Notes under the pieces: model-generated
The model's input: the letters and a program-made list of their open reading frames with translations, nothing else
Told to the model about the DNA's origin: nothing
Database searches by the model: none
Shown: positions 43,282 through 50,889 of the stretch, piece by piece
Position numbering within the stretch: the first letter of the stretch is position 1
Layout of the letters: each line of letters opens with the position of its first letter
Position numbers and translations under genes: made by a program
From: Chloroflexota bacterium
GTDB lineage: Bacteria > Chloroflexota > Anaerolineae > B4-G1 > SLSP01
NCBI GenBank assembly: GCA_029555965.1
Contig: JAKQHY010000134.1
Span: 1-51,153, forward strand
Length of the DNA stretch: 51,153 nt
Reading direction: 5' to 3'

Positions 43282-44598
43282 ATGCGATTACGAATAATCA
43301 CGCTTGTTTTATTTTTAACCACCGCGATGCTCTGGAGCGTGTCCCCCATCTGCGCCGCGGACGTACTGCACCGCCTCACGCATGGCGACCAATATTCCCT
43401 GGCGTTAGGCACGATAACATCCGTCTCGGACTCTGGGGTGATGGTTGAGATCGCGGCCATTATTTCGGGCGAGTCCCTGCCGGACGTTATCAACGTGGAA
43501 ATCTCCGGTGCGTTCATAGAAGCAGTCCCGGCTATGAGTCTGGCGCCAGGCGAGTATGCGGTGTTCTCGCTCAATCAGGGCGCAGAAACCTACACCGTCG
43601 CCTGGGGCTTCTTCAAAGCATCGTCTCTGGACATCACCACGCTCGAAATCCTTGCGGGGCCGCTGCCCGAAGGCGATCTGGCGGCATTCCAGTGGTACAT
43701 CAACAGCGGCGGCGTCGAAAACGACTTCTACTTCATAGGGACAACGGCCTACGTGCGCCGTCCGGACGGGACATCCTTGCAAATTTATCCTCCACTGGAT
43801 GAAGCGGACGAGTCATTGCCCGATGCGGGGACAGCGGCCAACGAGGAGGAAACGGCGCGCGCAGGGGCAGCGACGCCGCTCGCGGCAACGGCAGCGATCG
43901 CCCAGGAGTCAAAACCAGAGCTGTCCCTGCGTCTGACCCGCGACTTCGGTTACGGGATGGGAGGTGAACTTCAGGGCACGCTCAGCTTGCACGCCTCCGG
44001 GCCGGATGACTTGGCGCGGGTGGAATTTTTCATGGATGACGAGTCTATGGGAGAGCTGACCGCCGCGCCGTTCCGCCGACAGTTCAACACGGAGAACTAT
44101 CCGCCGGGCGTCCACAAACTCCGGGCCGTAGGGTACACCGCGGAGGGCCGCGAACTGCACTCCAATGTCATCACGCCCAAATTCTTGAGCAAGGCAGAGG
44201 CCGACCAAAAGACCACGCAGATCATCGTCCCGCTGGTTGGCGGCATCTTCGGGCTGATGGCGTTGGGATTCCTGCTCACATTCCTCACCTCGCGGCGACG
44301 TGGCCCGGCGCCGGCGCCAGGGACCCCGCGCAACTACGGGCTGGCCGGCGGCGCGATCTGCCCCAAATGCGGGCGACCTTTCGCCCGGCACATGTGGGCG
44401 CCCAACCTCGTCACGGGCAAGTTGGAGCGTTGCCCGTACTGCGGCAAGTGGAGCATCGCCATGCGCGCCTCGCCGGATATGCTGGCCGCCGCCGAAGCCG
44501 CCGAGTTGACCGAAGCCGGGGAGCAGCCCGCTCCCACGTTGAGTGAGGAAGAACGACTGCAACGGGAACTGGAAAATTCGCGGTATCAGGAAGGGTAG
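43282..44598 (+). CDS. Exported Ig-like membrane protein with cytoplasmic zinc ribbon
   Basis: 438 residues; AGGAG precedes the ATG. A signal peptide (LRIITLVLFLTTAMLWSVSP) leads into an extracytoplasmic part of unknown type, then an Ig-like segment (about 210-300: ARVEFFMDDESMGELTAAPF, YPPGVHKLRAVGYTAEGREL). One membrane helix follows (IIVPLVGGIFGLMALGFLLT), then a cytoplasmic zinc ribbon: CPKCGRPFARH and, some 30 residues on, CPYCGKW. The end LENSRYQEG resembles the end of the YhfC-like protein (LEESRYN). It is probably co-transcribed with the ABC genes and the NUDIX gene. Function unknown; a metal- or redox-sensing membrane protein is one possibility. Confidence 0.7.
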   Translation: MRLRIITLVLFLTTAMLWSVSPICAADVLHRLTHGDQYSLALGTITSVSDSGVMVEIAAIISGESLPDVINVEISGAFIEAVPAMSLAPGEYAVFSLNQGAETYTVAWGFFKASSLDITTLEILAGPLPEGDLAAFQWYINSGGVENDFYFIGTTAYVRRPDGTSLQIYPPLDEADESLPDAGTAANEEETARAGAATPLAATAAIAQESKPELSLRLTRDFGYGMGGELQGTLSLHASGPDDLARVEFFMDDESMGELTAAPFRRQFNTENYPPGVHKLRAVGYTAEGRELHSNVITPKFLSKAEADQKTTQIIVPLVGGIFGLMALGFLLTFLTSRRRGPAPAPGTPRNYGLAGGAICPKCGRPFARHMWAPNLVTGKLERCPYCGKWSIAMRASPDMLAAAEAAELTEAGEQPAPTLSEEERLQRELENSRYQEG

Positions 44599-45462
44599 AT
44601 GGACATCTCCGCTATGCTGTATTGGCTCGCCGAGCACAATCGCCACAGCTCGGATCACTACCACGACTTCGTCATCGCCGACACCCGCGCCGGCGCCTTT
44701 CACCAAAGCCGCCTGCCGCTGCTCGCGCAATATCCTGATGTCTTCGAAGTCCACGCCGACCGCGTAACCCTCGCGCTGCGCCTGGACACGCCCGCCGCCC
44801 GCACGGAGGCCGTCGCCGGCGTCACGCACGCCTGGCGCGATGCCGGCCTCATCCCCGGCTGGCGCGACGAGTTGTACCGCGTCTCCGCCGCTTTCGACGC
44901 GCCACCGTTGATGTTTCTGGAGCGCGCAGCCGCCTCGCTCTTCGGCATCCTGCGCTACGGCGCGCACCTGAATGGCCTTGTCTACAAAGATGGGCATTTG
45001 CATGTATGGATTGCGCGCCGCTCCCTGACCAAGCCGGAGTTTCCCGGCAAACTCGATCACCTCGTCGCCGGCGGCATCCCGGCGGGGTACACCGCGCGGG
45101 AGGTCATCGTCAAAGAATGTCAGGAAGAAGCCAACATCCCGCCGGCGCTGGCGCAGCGTGCTCGTCCCGTCAGCCTCGTCAGCTACATGCACGACTACGA
45201 AGCGCGCCGGGGGCGCAGCCTCATCTTCATCTACGATCTGGAGCTGCCGGAGGATTTCGTCCCGCAGAACACCGATGGCGAAGTGCAGGCTTTTTACCTC
45301 TGGCCCATCGAGCATGTCATTGAAGCGCTTGCCACCGATGATTTCAAAACGAACAACACCCTGGTCTTCATAGATTTGCTGCTGCGTCACGGCTACCTCA
45401 CGCCGGACGATCCGCACTATGCCGAGATCGCCCAGCGGCTGCGCAGTCCCGTGATGTGGTAA
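44599..45462 (+). CDS. DUF4743-type NUDIX hydrolase
   Basis: 287 residues, starting directly after the upstream stop (TAG ATG). The N-terminal half resembles the DUF4743 domain that precedes NUDIX domains in plant/fungal thiamine-pyrophosphokinase-linked hydrolases. The NUDIX box is GGIPAGYTAREVIVKECQEE; the metal-binding KExxEE part is kept but the first Glu of GX5E is Tyr. GAHLNGLVYKDGHLHVWIAR and the C-terminal FYLWPIEHVIEAL fit this subfamily. It likely hydrolyses a nucleoside diphosphate or damaged thiamine diphosphate derivative. Confidence 0.85.
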   Translation: MDISAMLYWLAEHNRHSSDHYHDFVIADTRAGAFHQSRLPLLAQYPDVFEVHADRVTLALRLDTPAARTEAVAGVTHAWRDAGLIPGWRDELYRVSAAFDAPPLMFLERAAASLFGILRYGAHLNGLVYKDGHLHVWIARRSLTKPEFPGKLDHLVAGGIPAGYTAREVIVKECQEEANIPPALAQRARPVSLVSYMHDYEARRGRSLIFIYDLELPEDFVPQNTDGEVQAFYLWPIEHVIEALATDDFKTNNTLVFIDLLLRHGYLTPDDPHYAEIAQRLRSPVMW

Positions 45463-45473
45463 GGGCGACCGAC

Positions 45474-45502
45474 TTGACGAATCTTCATTAACGCAGTATA
45501 TC
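45474..45502 (+). promoter_or_regulatory. Candidate sigma-70 promoter for the isomerase-family gene
   Basis: TTGACG (45474-45479) and TATATC (45497-45502) are separated by exactly 17 bases, in the gap after the NUDIX gene. This would give a leader of about 85 bases. Confidence 0.55.
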
Positions 45503-45592
45503 TACAAGTAATCCTATCAGTTCACAACTTCAGTTAATCCCAATACAAACTGGACGTTGTATTCAATTTACTCTATGAAAGTGAGGATCGCA

Positions 45593-47005
45593 ATGAAACA
45601 ACCCGTTGTAGGTATCATTATTGGCAACCGGGGATTCTTCCCCACTCAGCTCTGCGAAGAGGGACGCGCCAAAATTCTTAAGGTCTTTGAAGAAGAGGGC
45701 ATCAAGCCCATCGTCCTGTCGCCAGAGGATTCCCCTTATGGCTCGTTAGAAACGAACGAGGCCGCGCATAAGTGCGCCGACCTGTTCCGCGCGCACCGCG
45801 ACGAGATCATCGGCGTCGTGCTCACCCTGCCCAACTTCGGCGAGGAAGGCCCCATTGCCAACGCACTGCGCTGGGCCGAGCTGAACGTGCCGGTGCTCAT
45901 CCAGGCCACGCCCGACGACGTGAACTTCATGACCATCGCCAACCGCCGCGACTCCTTCTGCGGGAAGATGTCGTCCTGCAACAACCTCAAGCAGATGGGC
46001 ATTAAATACACGCTCACCACGCTGCACACGGTGGACCTCGACACTGAGAGCTTCCGCCAGGACTTGCGCAACTTCGTGGCGACCTGCCGCGTGGTCAAAG
46101 GCCTGAAGCACGCGCGTATTGGGATGATCGGTGCGCGGCCGGCGGCCTTCAACACGGTTCGCTTCAGCGAGAAGCTCTTCGAGCGATCGGGGATCAGTGT
46201 GGATACGATTGACCTCTCCGAGGTTTTCGGGCGCATCGGACGGCTCAAGGATGGCGATCCCGCCCTCGTCGCCAAGCTGGACGCGCTGAAGGCGTACCTC
46301 AAGATCAAGGGCGTCCCCAATGAAGCGTTGGTCAAGATGGCAAAGTTCGGCACGGTCATCGATCAGTGGATGGAGGCCGAGGGTCTCATCGCCAGCGCGG
46401 TGCAGTGCTGGACGGCCATGGAAGAATACTACGGCGTCGTCCCCTGCGCGATCATGAGCATGATGAGCAACAATCTCATGCCTTCCGCGTGCGAGACGGA
46501 CATCCCTGGCGTGGTCGGGATGGCGGCGATGGCCTTTGCGTCTGGCAAACCGAGCGCACTCGCCGACTGGAACAACAACTACGGCGACGATCCCAACAAG
46601 GGGGTGCTCTTCCACTGTTCCAACCTGCCGAAGGATTTCTTCGAGGAGACGCCCGATATGGACTACCAGGAGATCATCGCCGGGACGGTGGGCAAGGATA
46701 ACACCTTTGGCACCGTCGTGGGCCGCGTCAAGGCTGCCCCGTTCACCTACACCCGCATCTCCACCAACGATTGGGCAGGCAAGATCCAGGTCTACCTGGG
46801 CGAAGGCCGCCTCACCAAAGATCCGCTCAAGACCTTCGGCGGCTACGGCGTCTTCGAGATTCCCAACCTGCAAAAGCTGCTGCACTACATCTGCGAAAAC
46901 GGCTTTGAGCACCACGTCGCCGTCAACATCTCGCAGACGGCAGATGCAGTCAATGAGGCGTTGAGTAAGTACTTAGGGTGGGACGTTTATTACCACAAAG
47001 GGTAA
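45593..47005 (+). CDS. L-fucose/L-arabinose isomerase-family protein
   Basis: 470 residues from the ATG at 45593, with GAGGA five bases upstream; ATGs at 45557 and 45575 lack ribosome sites. The fold family is shown by VVGIIIGNRGFFPTQLCEEG at the N-terminus, VLTLPNFGEEGPIANALRWA, RIGMIGARPAAFNTVRFSEK in the middle and the C-terminal LGEGRLTKDPLKTFGGYGVF. These proteins interconvert aldoses and ketoses with a divalent metal in trimers or hexamers. The sugar cannot be assigned: fucose, arabinose, or another deoxy- or sulfo-sugar are possible. No fucose kinase, aldolase or transporter is next to it, so the context gives no pathway. Confidence 0.8.
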   Translation: MKQPVVGIIIGNRGFFPTQLCEEGRAKILKVFEEEGIKPIVLSPEDSPYGSLETNEAAHKCADLFRAHRDEIIGVVLTLPNFGEEGPIANALRWAELNVPVLIQATPDDVNFMTIANRRDSFCGKMSSCNNLKQMGIKYTLTTLHTVDLDTESFRQDLRNFVATCRVVKGLKHARIGMIGARPAAFNTVRFSEKLFERSGISVDTIDLSEVFGRIGRLKDGDPALVAKLDALKAYLKIKGVPNEALVKMAKFGTVIDQWMEAEGLIASAVQCWTAMEEYYGVVPCAIMSMMSNNLMPSACETDIPGVVGMAAMAFASGKPSALADWNNNYGDDPNKGVLFHCSNLPKDFFEETPDMDYQEIIAGTVGKDNTFGTVVGRVKAAPFTYTRISTNDWAGKIQVYLGEGRLTKDPLKTFGGYGVFEIPNLQKLLHYICENGFEHHVAVNISQTADAVNEALSKYLGWDVYYHKG

Positions 47006-47023
47006 GGCGCCCCTGACGGCCTG

Positions 47024-47058
47024 AAACGTGAAACGTGACAACTCCACGTTTCACGTTT
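47024..47058. repeat. Perfect 14-bp hairpin of AACGTGA-type heptamers
   Basis: Two AAACGTG heptamers (47024-47037) pair exactly with 47045-47058 around a 7-base loop. A T-rich run (TTTTCTTTTTC) follows, so this hairpin can also terminate the isomerase transcript. It begins 18 bases beyond that gene's stop. Confidence 0.75.
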
Positions 47059-47080
47059 TCTTTTTCACAAGCCGGTTTTC

Positions 47081-47089
47081 TGGTAAAAT
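47081..47089 (+). promoter_or_regulatory. Extended -10 promoter candidate before acyP
   Basis: TGG-TAAAAT (47081-47089) resembles an extended -10 element; TTCACA 14 bases upstream is too close for a normal -35. AGGAGG at 47101-47106 is the ribosome site of acyP. Confidence 0.35.
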
Positions 47090-47110
47090 ACCCCCATAGC
47101 AGGAGGCGCA

Positions 47111-47395
47111 ATGTCCGAAGAACCAAAAGCAGTTCACATCATCGTTCACGGCGACGTGCAGGGGGTGGGTTTCCGGGCGTTCACACAGCGCAGAGCACAA
47201 AGCCTGGGACTCAATGGCTGGACACGCAACAATTATGACAATACGGTTGAGATTTGGGCGGAAGGCGCGCAAACGCAACTCGAATCTTTTATCCAAAGCG
47301 TACAACAAGGCCCACCGAGTGGTTATGTAGAGCGCTTGGATATTCAGTGGCATCCTGCTAAACGCGAAACGACCCGATTCCAAATCCGGTATTAG
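47111..47395 (+). CDS. acyP: Acylphosphatase
   Basis: 94 residues, normal family length. The phosphate-binding cradle VHGDVQGVGFRAF contains catalytic R22, and NGWTRNN contains the conserved Asn at 40, which matches the Arg23/Asn41 pair of animal acylphosphatases. The beta-strand ending RFQIRY is also typical. It cleaves acyl phosphates such as carbamoyl phosphate in the cytoplasm. AGGAGG lies 4 bases before the ATG. The FecR-like gene starts 3 bases after the stop. Confidence 0.93.
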   Translation: MSEEPKAVHIIVHGDVQGVGFRAFTQRRAQSLGLNGWTRNNYDNTVEIWAEGAQTQLESFIQSVQQGPPSGYVERLDIQWHPAKRETTRFQIRY

Positions 47396-47398
47396 GCT

Positions 47399-48658
47399 AT
47401 GTTCAAAAAAACCGAACAAGTTGCCTGGGTTGTGCTGCTGCTCTCTTTCCTGGCCTGCATCGGTTTGAGCATTGGTATTCCCCTGAGTTTACGCTGGTAT
47501 ATTCTAAACGTCACGCGCCCCCTCAACATCCGGCTCCAACCGCGTGACGCAACGGTTACCCGACAAACGCCGGGCAGCGGCGTCAGGGCCATCCTTGCCG
47601 GAGATACGGAGATCTTACCCCATGACCGCCTTGAACTCTCCAATGACGCCGCCGCGTTCCTGCTGTGGTATGAAACCTCACCGGACAACGCCCCCGCAGC
47701 GCAACCGCTCATTACAGTGCAGTTCTATGGCGCCACCGACGTGACCGTGGAGAACGCGATCACCCCCAACTTCACCGTGAGCCGCCTGCCTCACCACGTC
47801 ACACTGCGCCTCCAACAGGCCGCCAATGCGCGTATCACGGTGGAAGGCGGCGCGCGCACCGCACACATGCGCTTGAGCACACCGCACGGCGTCATTGAAC
47901 TGGACAAAGGCGCGTACACCGTCGTCGTCACAGCAGAAAGGGTTGAATTTTCCGTGACCACCGGTCAGGCAGCCATTGCCGATCCCGCCACCGGCGGTCT
48001 GCTGATACTGACGGCTATGCAGCGCACCGAACTGACCGCCGCCGGCATGGGGGCCATCACCATTGGCGAACGCGACATCCTCCGTACCCGTAACGGCGAC
48101 TTTGAAGCACCCCTGGAAGACTACTGGCACGTTGAAACCAGCGCGCCGCCGGAAGAATCCGGCGGCACAGTACGGCAGATAGAGGGGGGCGAGCGGAAAC
48201 TCATCTTGTTTGAACGCTTCGGGCTACAATCCGCGCAGACGGGCATCGTCCAGGAAATCAACCAGGACATTCGTGGCGTCAAATCGTTGCGGGTGCGCGC
48301 GCGTATCCGAGTAGATAACCAAAACCCGGCTGTCTGCGGCTCGTTAGGAACTGAGTGCCCGGTGATGCTGCGCATCACGTTTACCGACCTGGAAAACAAT
48401 TCGACCCGGGAGTGGATTCAGGGATTTTATGCCATGCCGGGGGATGATAATCCCTTCTGTTATATCTGTGATTGGAAAGCGGAGCAAATACAGGTAGCGC
48501 AAACCGGGGTCTGGTTCGATTACGAATCCCCGGATTTGCTGCCCCTGCTGCGCGCCCAAAATATTGAGCCGGCCAGCGTGAAGACAATCAAAATCTACGC
48601 TTCCGGGCACACCTACGGCGCCGCCATAGACGATATTGCCATCCTGGTGGGAGAATAA
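47399..48658 (+). CDS. Membrane-anchored FecR-like beta-rich protein
   Basis: 419 residues. One N-terminal membrane helix (VAWVVLLLSFLACIGLSIGI) anchors an extracytoplasmic protein. Residues about 50-230 look FecR-like (TPHGVIELDKGAYTVVVTAE then FSVTTGQAAI). Residues about 240-419 look like a beta-sandwich, carbohydrate-binding type fold (NGDFEAPLEDYWHVETSAPP, FYAMPGDDNPFCYICDWKAE, SGHTYGAAIDDIAILV). Four Cys in this part could form disulfides. It may sense or bind a surface polymer. It lies within the tightly packed acyP / AIR-synthase-like / phosphoesterase group. Function not certain. Confidence 0.65.
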   Translation: MFKKTEQVAWVVLLLSFLACIGLSIGIPLSLRWYILNVTRPLNIRLQPRDATVTRQTPGSGVRAILAGDTEILPHDRLELSNDAAAFLLWYETSPDNAPAAQPLITVQFYGATDVTVENAITPNFTVSRLPHHVTLRLQQAANARITVEGGARTAHMRLSTPHGVIELDKGAYTVVVTAERVEFSVTTGQAAIADPATGGLLILTAMQRTELTAAGMGAITIGERDILRTRNGDFEAPLEDYWHVETSAPPEESGGTVRQIEGGERKLILFERFGLQSAQTGIVQEINQDIRGVKSLRVRARIRVDNQNPAVCGSLGTECPVMLRITFTDLENNSTREWIQGFYAMPGDDNPFCYICDWKAEQIQVAQTGVWFDYESPDLLPLLRAQNIEPASVKTIKIYASGHTYGAAIDDIAILVGE

Positions 48659-48659
48659 G

Positions 48660-49685
48660 TTGAACGCACACATCCCTTACCCCGTCGGCAAGCTACCCCA
48701 GGCCGACCTGATGCACCTGTTGACCCACAAGCTAGACTTTCACGATCCCCGCGTCCTTTTTGGCCCTGGTCTGGGACGTGACGCCGCCGTGATTGACTTT
48801 GGGGATCGTTACCTGGTCGCCAAGACCGACCCTATTACCTTTGCCACCGACGAAATCGGCTGGTACGTCGTCAACGTCAACGCCAATGATATTGCCTGCC
48901 TGGGCGCAACGCCGCGTTGGTTCATCGCCACAGCCTTGCTGCCGGAAGGCAAAACGGATCCGGCTATGGTAGAGCGCATCTTCATGCAACTCCGCGACGC
49001 CAGCCACGAATTGGGCATCAGCCTGGTGGGCGGCCACACCGAAATCACGTATGGATTGGATCGACCCATCGTCGTTGGCGCGATGTTCGGCGAGGTGCCG
49101 CCTGAGCGTCTGGTGCGCTCCGATGGGGCGCGGCCTGGCGACACACTAATTCTCACCAAAGGCATCTGTGTCGAAGGAACGGCCCTTCTGGCGCAAGAAG
49201 TCGGCGCGCGGCTAAAAGGGCAGGTGCCGCCGGAGCTTTTGACGCGCGCAGAGGGTTTCCTGCACACGCCGGGTATCAGCGTCGTGCGGGATGCCGCCAT
49301 CGTGGCTCGGTCGGGCGTCGTTCACGCAATGCACGACCCGACCGAGGGCGGCATCGCCACAGGCCTGCACGAAATAACAGAAGCGGCCGGCGTCGGCGCG
49401 GTCGTCGAGGCCGCGGCGCTGCCGATTTACCCGGAAACACAAGCCCTCTGTGCGGCGCTTCACCTTGACCCGTTGGGCCTCATCGCGTCCGGCTCGCTGC
49501 TGGCGGCGGTGGCACCGAAGGACGCGCCGGCCATCCTTAGTGCGTTGCACAGCGCAGGGGTCGCGGCGGCCGCGATTGGCGCGGTACACGCGGAGCCGGG
49601 TGTGCTGCTGCGCGACGCGGACGGCGTGCGGCCGCTGCCCACCTTCCCCCGCGACGAGATCGCGCGGTTATTTGAGACGCTATGA
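48660..49685 (+). CDS. AIR synthase-related (HypE/ThiL-like) protein
   Basis: 341 residues if it starts at the TTG at 48660, preceded by GGGAG and placed just after the FecR-like stop; an ATG at 48636 would give 349 residues but overlap that gene. PurM/HypE fold signs are LGRDAAVIDFG, VVNVNANDIACLGATPRWFI, SLVGGHTEITYGL, GVVHAMHDPTEGGIATGLHE and GLIASGSLLAAV. These proteins bind ATP between two subunits. HypE, ThiL and selenophosphate synthetase are relatives; no hydrogenase or thiamine genes are close, so the substrate is open. The stop overlaps the next ATG (ATGA). Confidence 0.83.
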   Translation: MNAHIPYPVGKLPQADLMHLLTHKLDFHDPRVLFGPGLGRDAAVIDFGDRYLVAKTDPITFATDEIGWYVVNVNANDIACLGATPRWFIATALLPEGKTDPAMVERIFMQLRDASHELGISLVGGHTEITYGLDRPIVVGAMFGEVPPERLVRSDGARPGDTLILTKGICVEGTALLAQEVGARLKGQVPPELLTRAEGFLHTPGISVVRDAAIVARSGVVHAMHDPTEGGIATGLHEITEAAGVGAVVEAAALPIYPETQALCAALHLDPLGLIASGSLLAAVAPKDAPAILSALHSAGVAAAAIGAVHAEPGVLLRDADGVRPLPTFPRDEIARLFETL

Positions 49686-50875
49686 CCGGCAGGCCCATCC
49701 CGGACATTCCTCCTGATCGCGCCGACGGCAGCAGCTCGTGGGTCCACCTGGGGCTGATTTACAGCGGGCGGTTGGGACAAATTGCGCCGGAGTATCTAAC
49801 GCCCCTATGGGTGGCTCTCATCGGCGGCGCAGCCTGGATGTGGGGCGCTCAGTGGATTCCAACGGCGACCCTCATCACCGTGTTCTTCGTTGGCGACTGG
49901 TTGATGCTGGCCCTGCTGCCTCTTACGCGCCGCTCCTGGGGACCGGTAACGCCGCCACTGCTGGGGTTGACCCTGGTGCGCGTTGGATTGTTCACGCTGG
50001 GCGCATGGTTTATGTCGAGCAATGGGGGACGCAGCCTGATAGCAACCGTGAACGTCGTCCTTAGCCTCACGGCCTTTTATGCCACCTGGATCGAGCCATT
50101 TCGCGTCGGCGTGACCCGCCGCCAATATACCCCGCCTGCCGGGCACATACCAGAGACGCTCCGGGTGCTGCACCTCTCCGATGTGCATTTTGAGAGGGCC
50201 TCGTTGCGCGAGGCGGCTGTTCTTGCGCATATCCGCGATCTGCAACCGGATCTTATCGTGCTCACCGGCGATTATCTCAATCTGTCGTCGGTCTACCAGC
50301 CAGAGGCCCAGCAGGGCGTCCGCCAATTTCTCAGCCGGCTGCGCGCCCCGTTGGGGGTCTACGCCATCACCGGCAGCCCGGTCGTGGACGTGAACGGTAT
50401 TGTCCCGGAAATTTTTGCGGAGTTGACCAACATCCACTGGCTGAACGATGCTGCCATAAAAATCCCCCATGACACCGCCGCCTGCTGGCTGTTGGGAATC
50501 CGCTGTACGTATGACGAGGCACGCGACATTACGGCGCTGCAACAAGTGTATGAGCAGATTCCGCCGGACGACTGGTGTGTGTTGCTGTATCATACCCCGG
50601 ACTTGATGCCCGCCGCTGCCAGGATCGGCGTCAATCTTTACTTATGTGGACATACACACGGCGGGCAACTCTGCCTGCCATTTTACGGCGCGCTGGCAAC
50701 CAGTTCCCGTTACGGCAAGCGGTACGAAGCGGGGCTTTATCAGACAGGGCAAACCACGTTATATGTGAGCCGGGGGTTGGGCATGGAAGGGTTGGGGGCG
50801 CCGCGAGCACGGTTTCTGGCTCCGCCCGAAATAATTCTATGGGAATTTCAGGGTTGCCGAAATGAGAAATTGTAG
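49682..50875 (+). CDS. Membrane metallophosphoesterase with altered GNHD motif
   Basis: 397 residues. Three to four hydrophobic helices occupy about 40-135. From about 158 a calcineurin-like phosphoesterase domain follows: LHLSDVHF (D167, H169), VLTGDYLN (D197), YHTPD (H304) and LCGHTHGGQL (H324, H326). The expected GNHD/E motif is replaced by AITGSPVVD (G231-D236), so the Asn metal ligand and the His acid are missing. Order and spacing match the YkuE/LpxG-type membrane phosphoesterases. Its substrate may be a lipid or a cell-wall precursor. rnpB starts about 15 bases downstream. Confidence 0.85.
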   Translation: MTGRPIPDIPPDRADGSSSWVHLGLIYSGRLGQIAPEYLTPLWVALIGGAAWMWGAQWIPTATLITVFFVGDWLMLALLPLTRRSWGPVTPPLLGLTLVRVGLFTLGAWFMSSNGGRSLIATVNVVLSLTAFYATWIEPFRVGVTRRQYTPPAGHIPETLRVLHLSDVHFERASLREAAVLAHIRDLQPDLIVLTGDYLNLSSVYQPEAQQGVRQFLSRLRAPLGVYAITGSPVVDVNGIVPEIFAELTNIHWLNDAAIKIPHDTAACWLLGIRCTYDEARDITALQQVYEQIPPDDWCVLLYHTPDLMPAAARIGVNLYLCGHTHGGQLCLPFYGALATSSRYGKRYEAGLYQTGQTTLYVSRGLGMEGLGAPRARFLAPPEIILWEFQGCRNEKL

Positions 50876-50889
50876 TATATCTGGAAAAG

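Noticed and set aside
43909-45417. A 502-codon open frame on the minus strand opposite the zinc-ribbon and NUDIX genes
   Set aside because: It is antisense to two well-supported genes, has no ribosome site and shows no recognisable motif.
45746-46915. A 389-codon minus-strand open frame inside the isomerase-family gene
   Set aside because: It lies entirely opposite a conserved enzyme and reads as His/Asp-rich sequence with no family resemblance.
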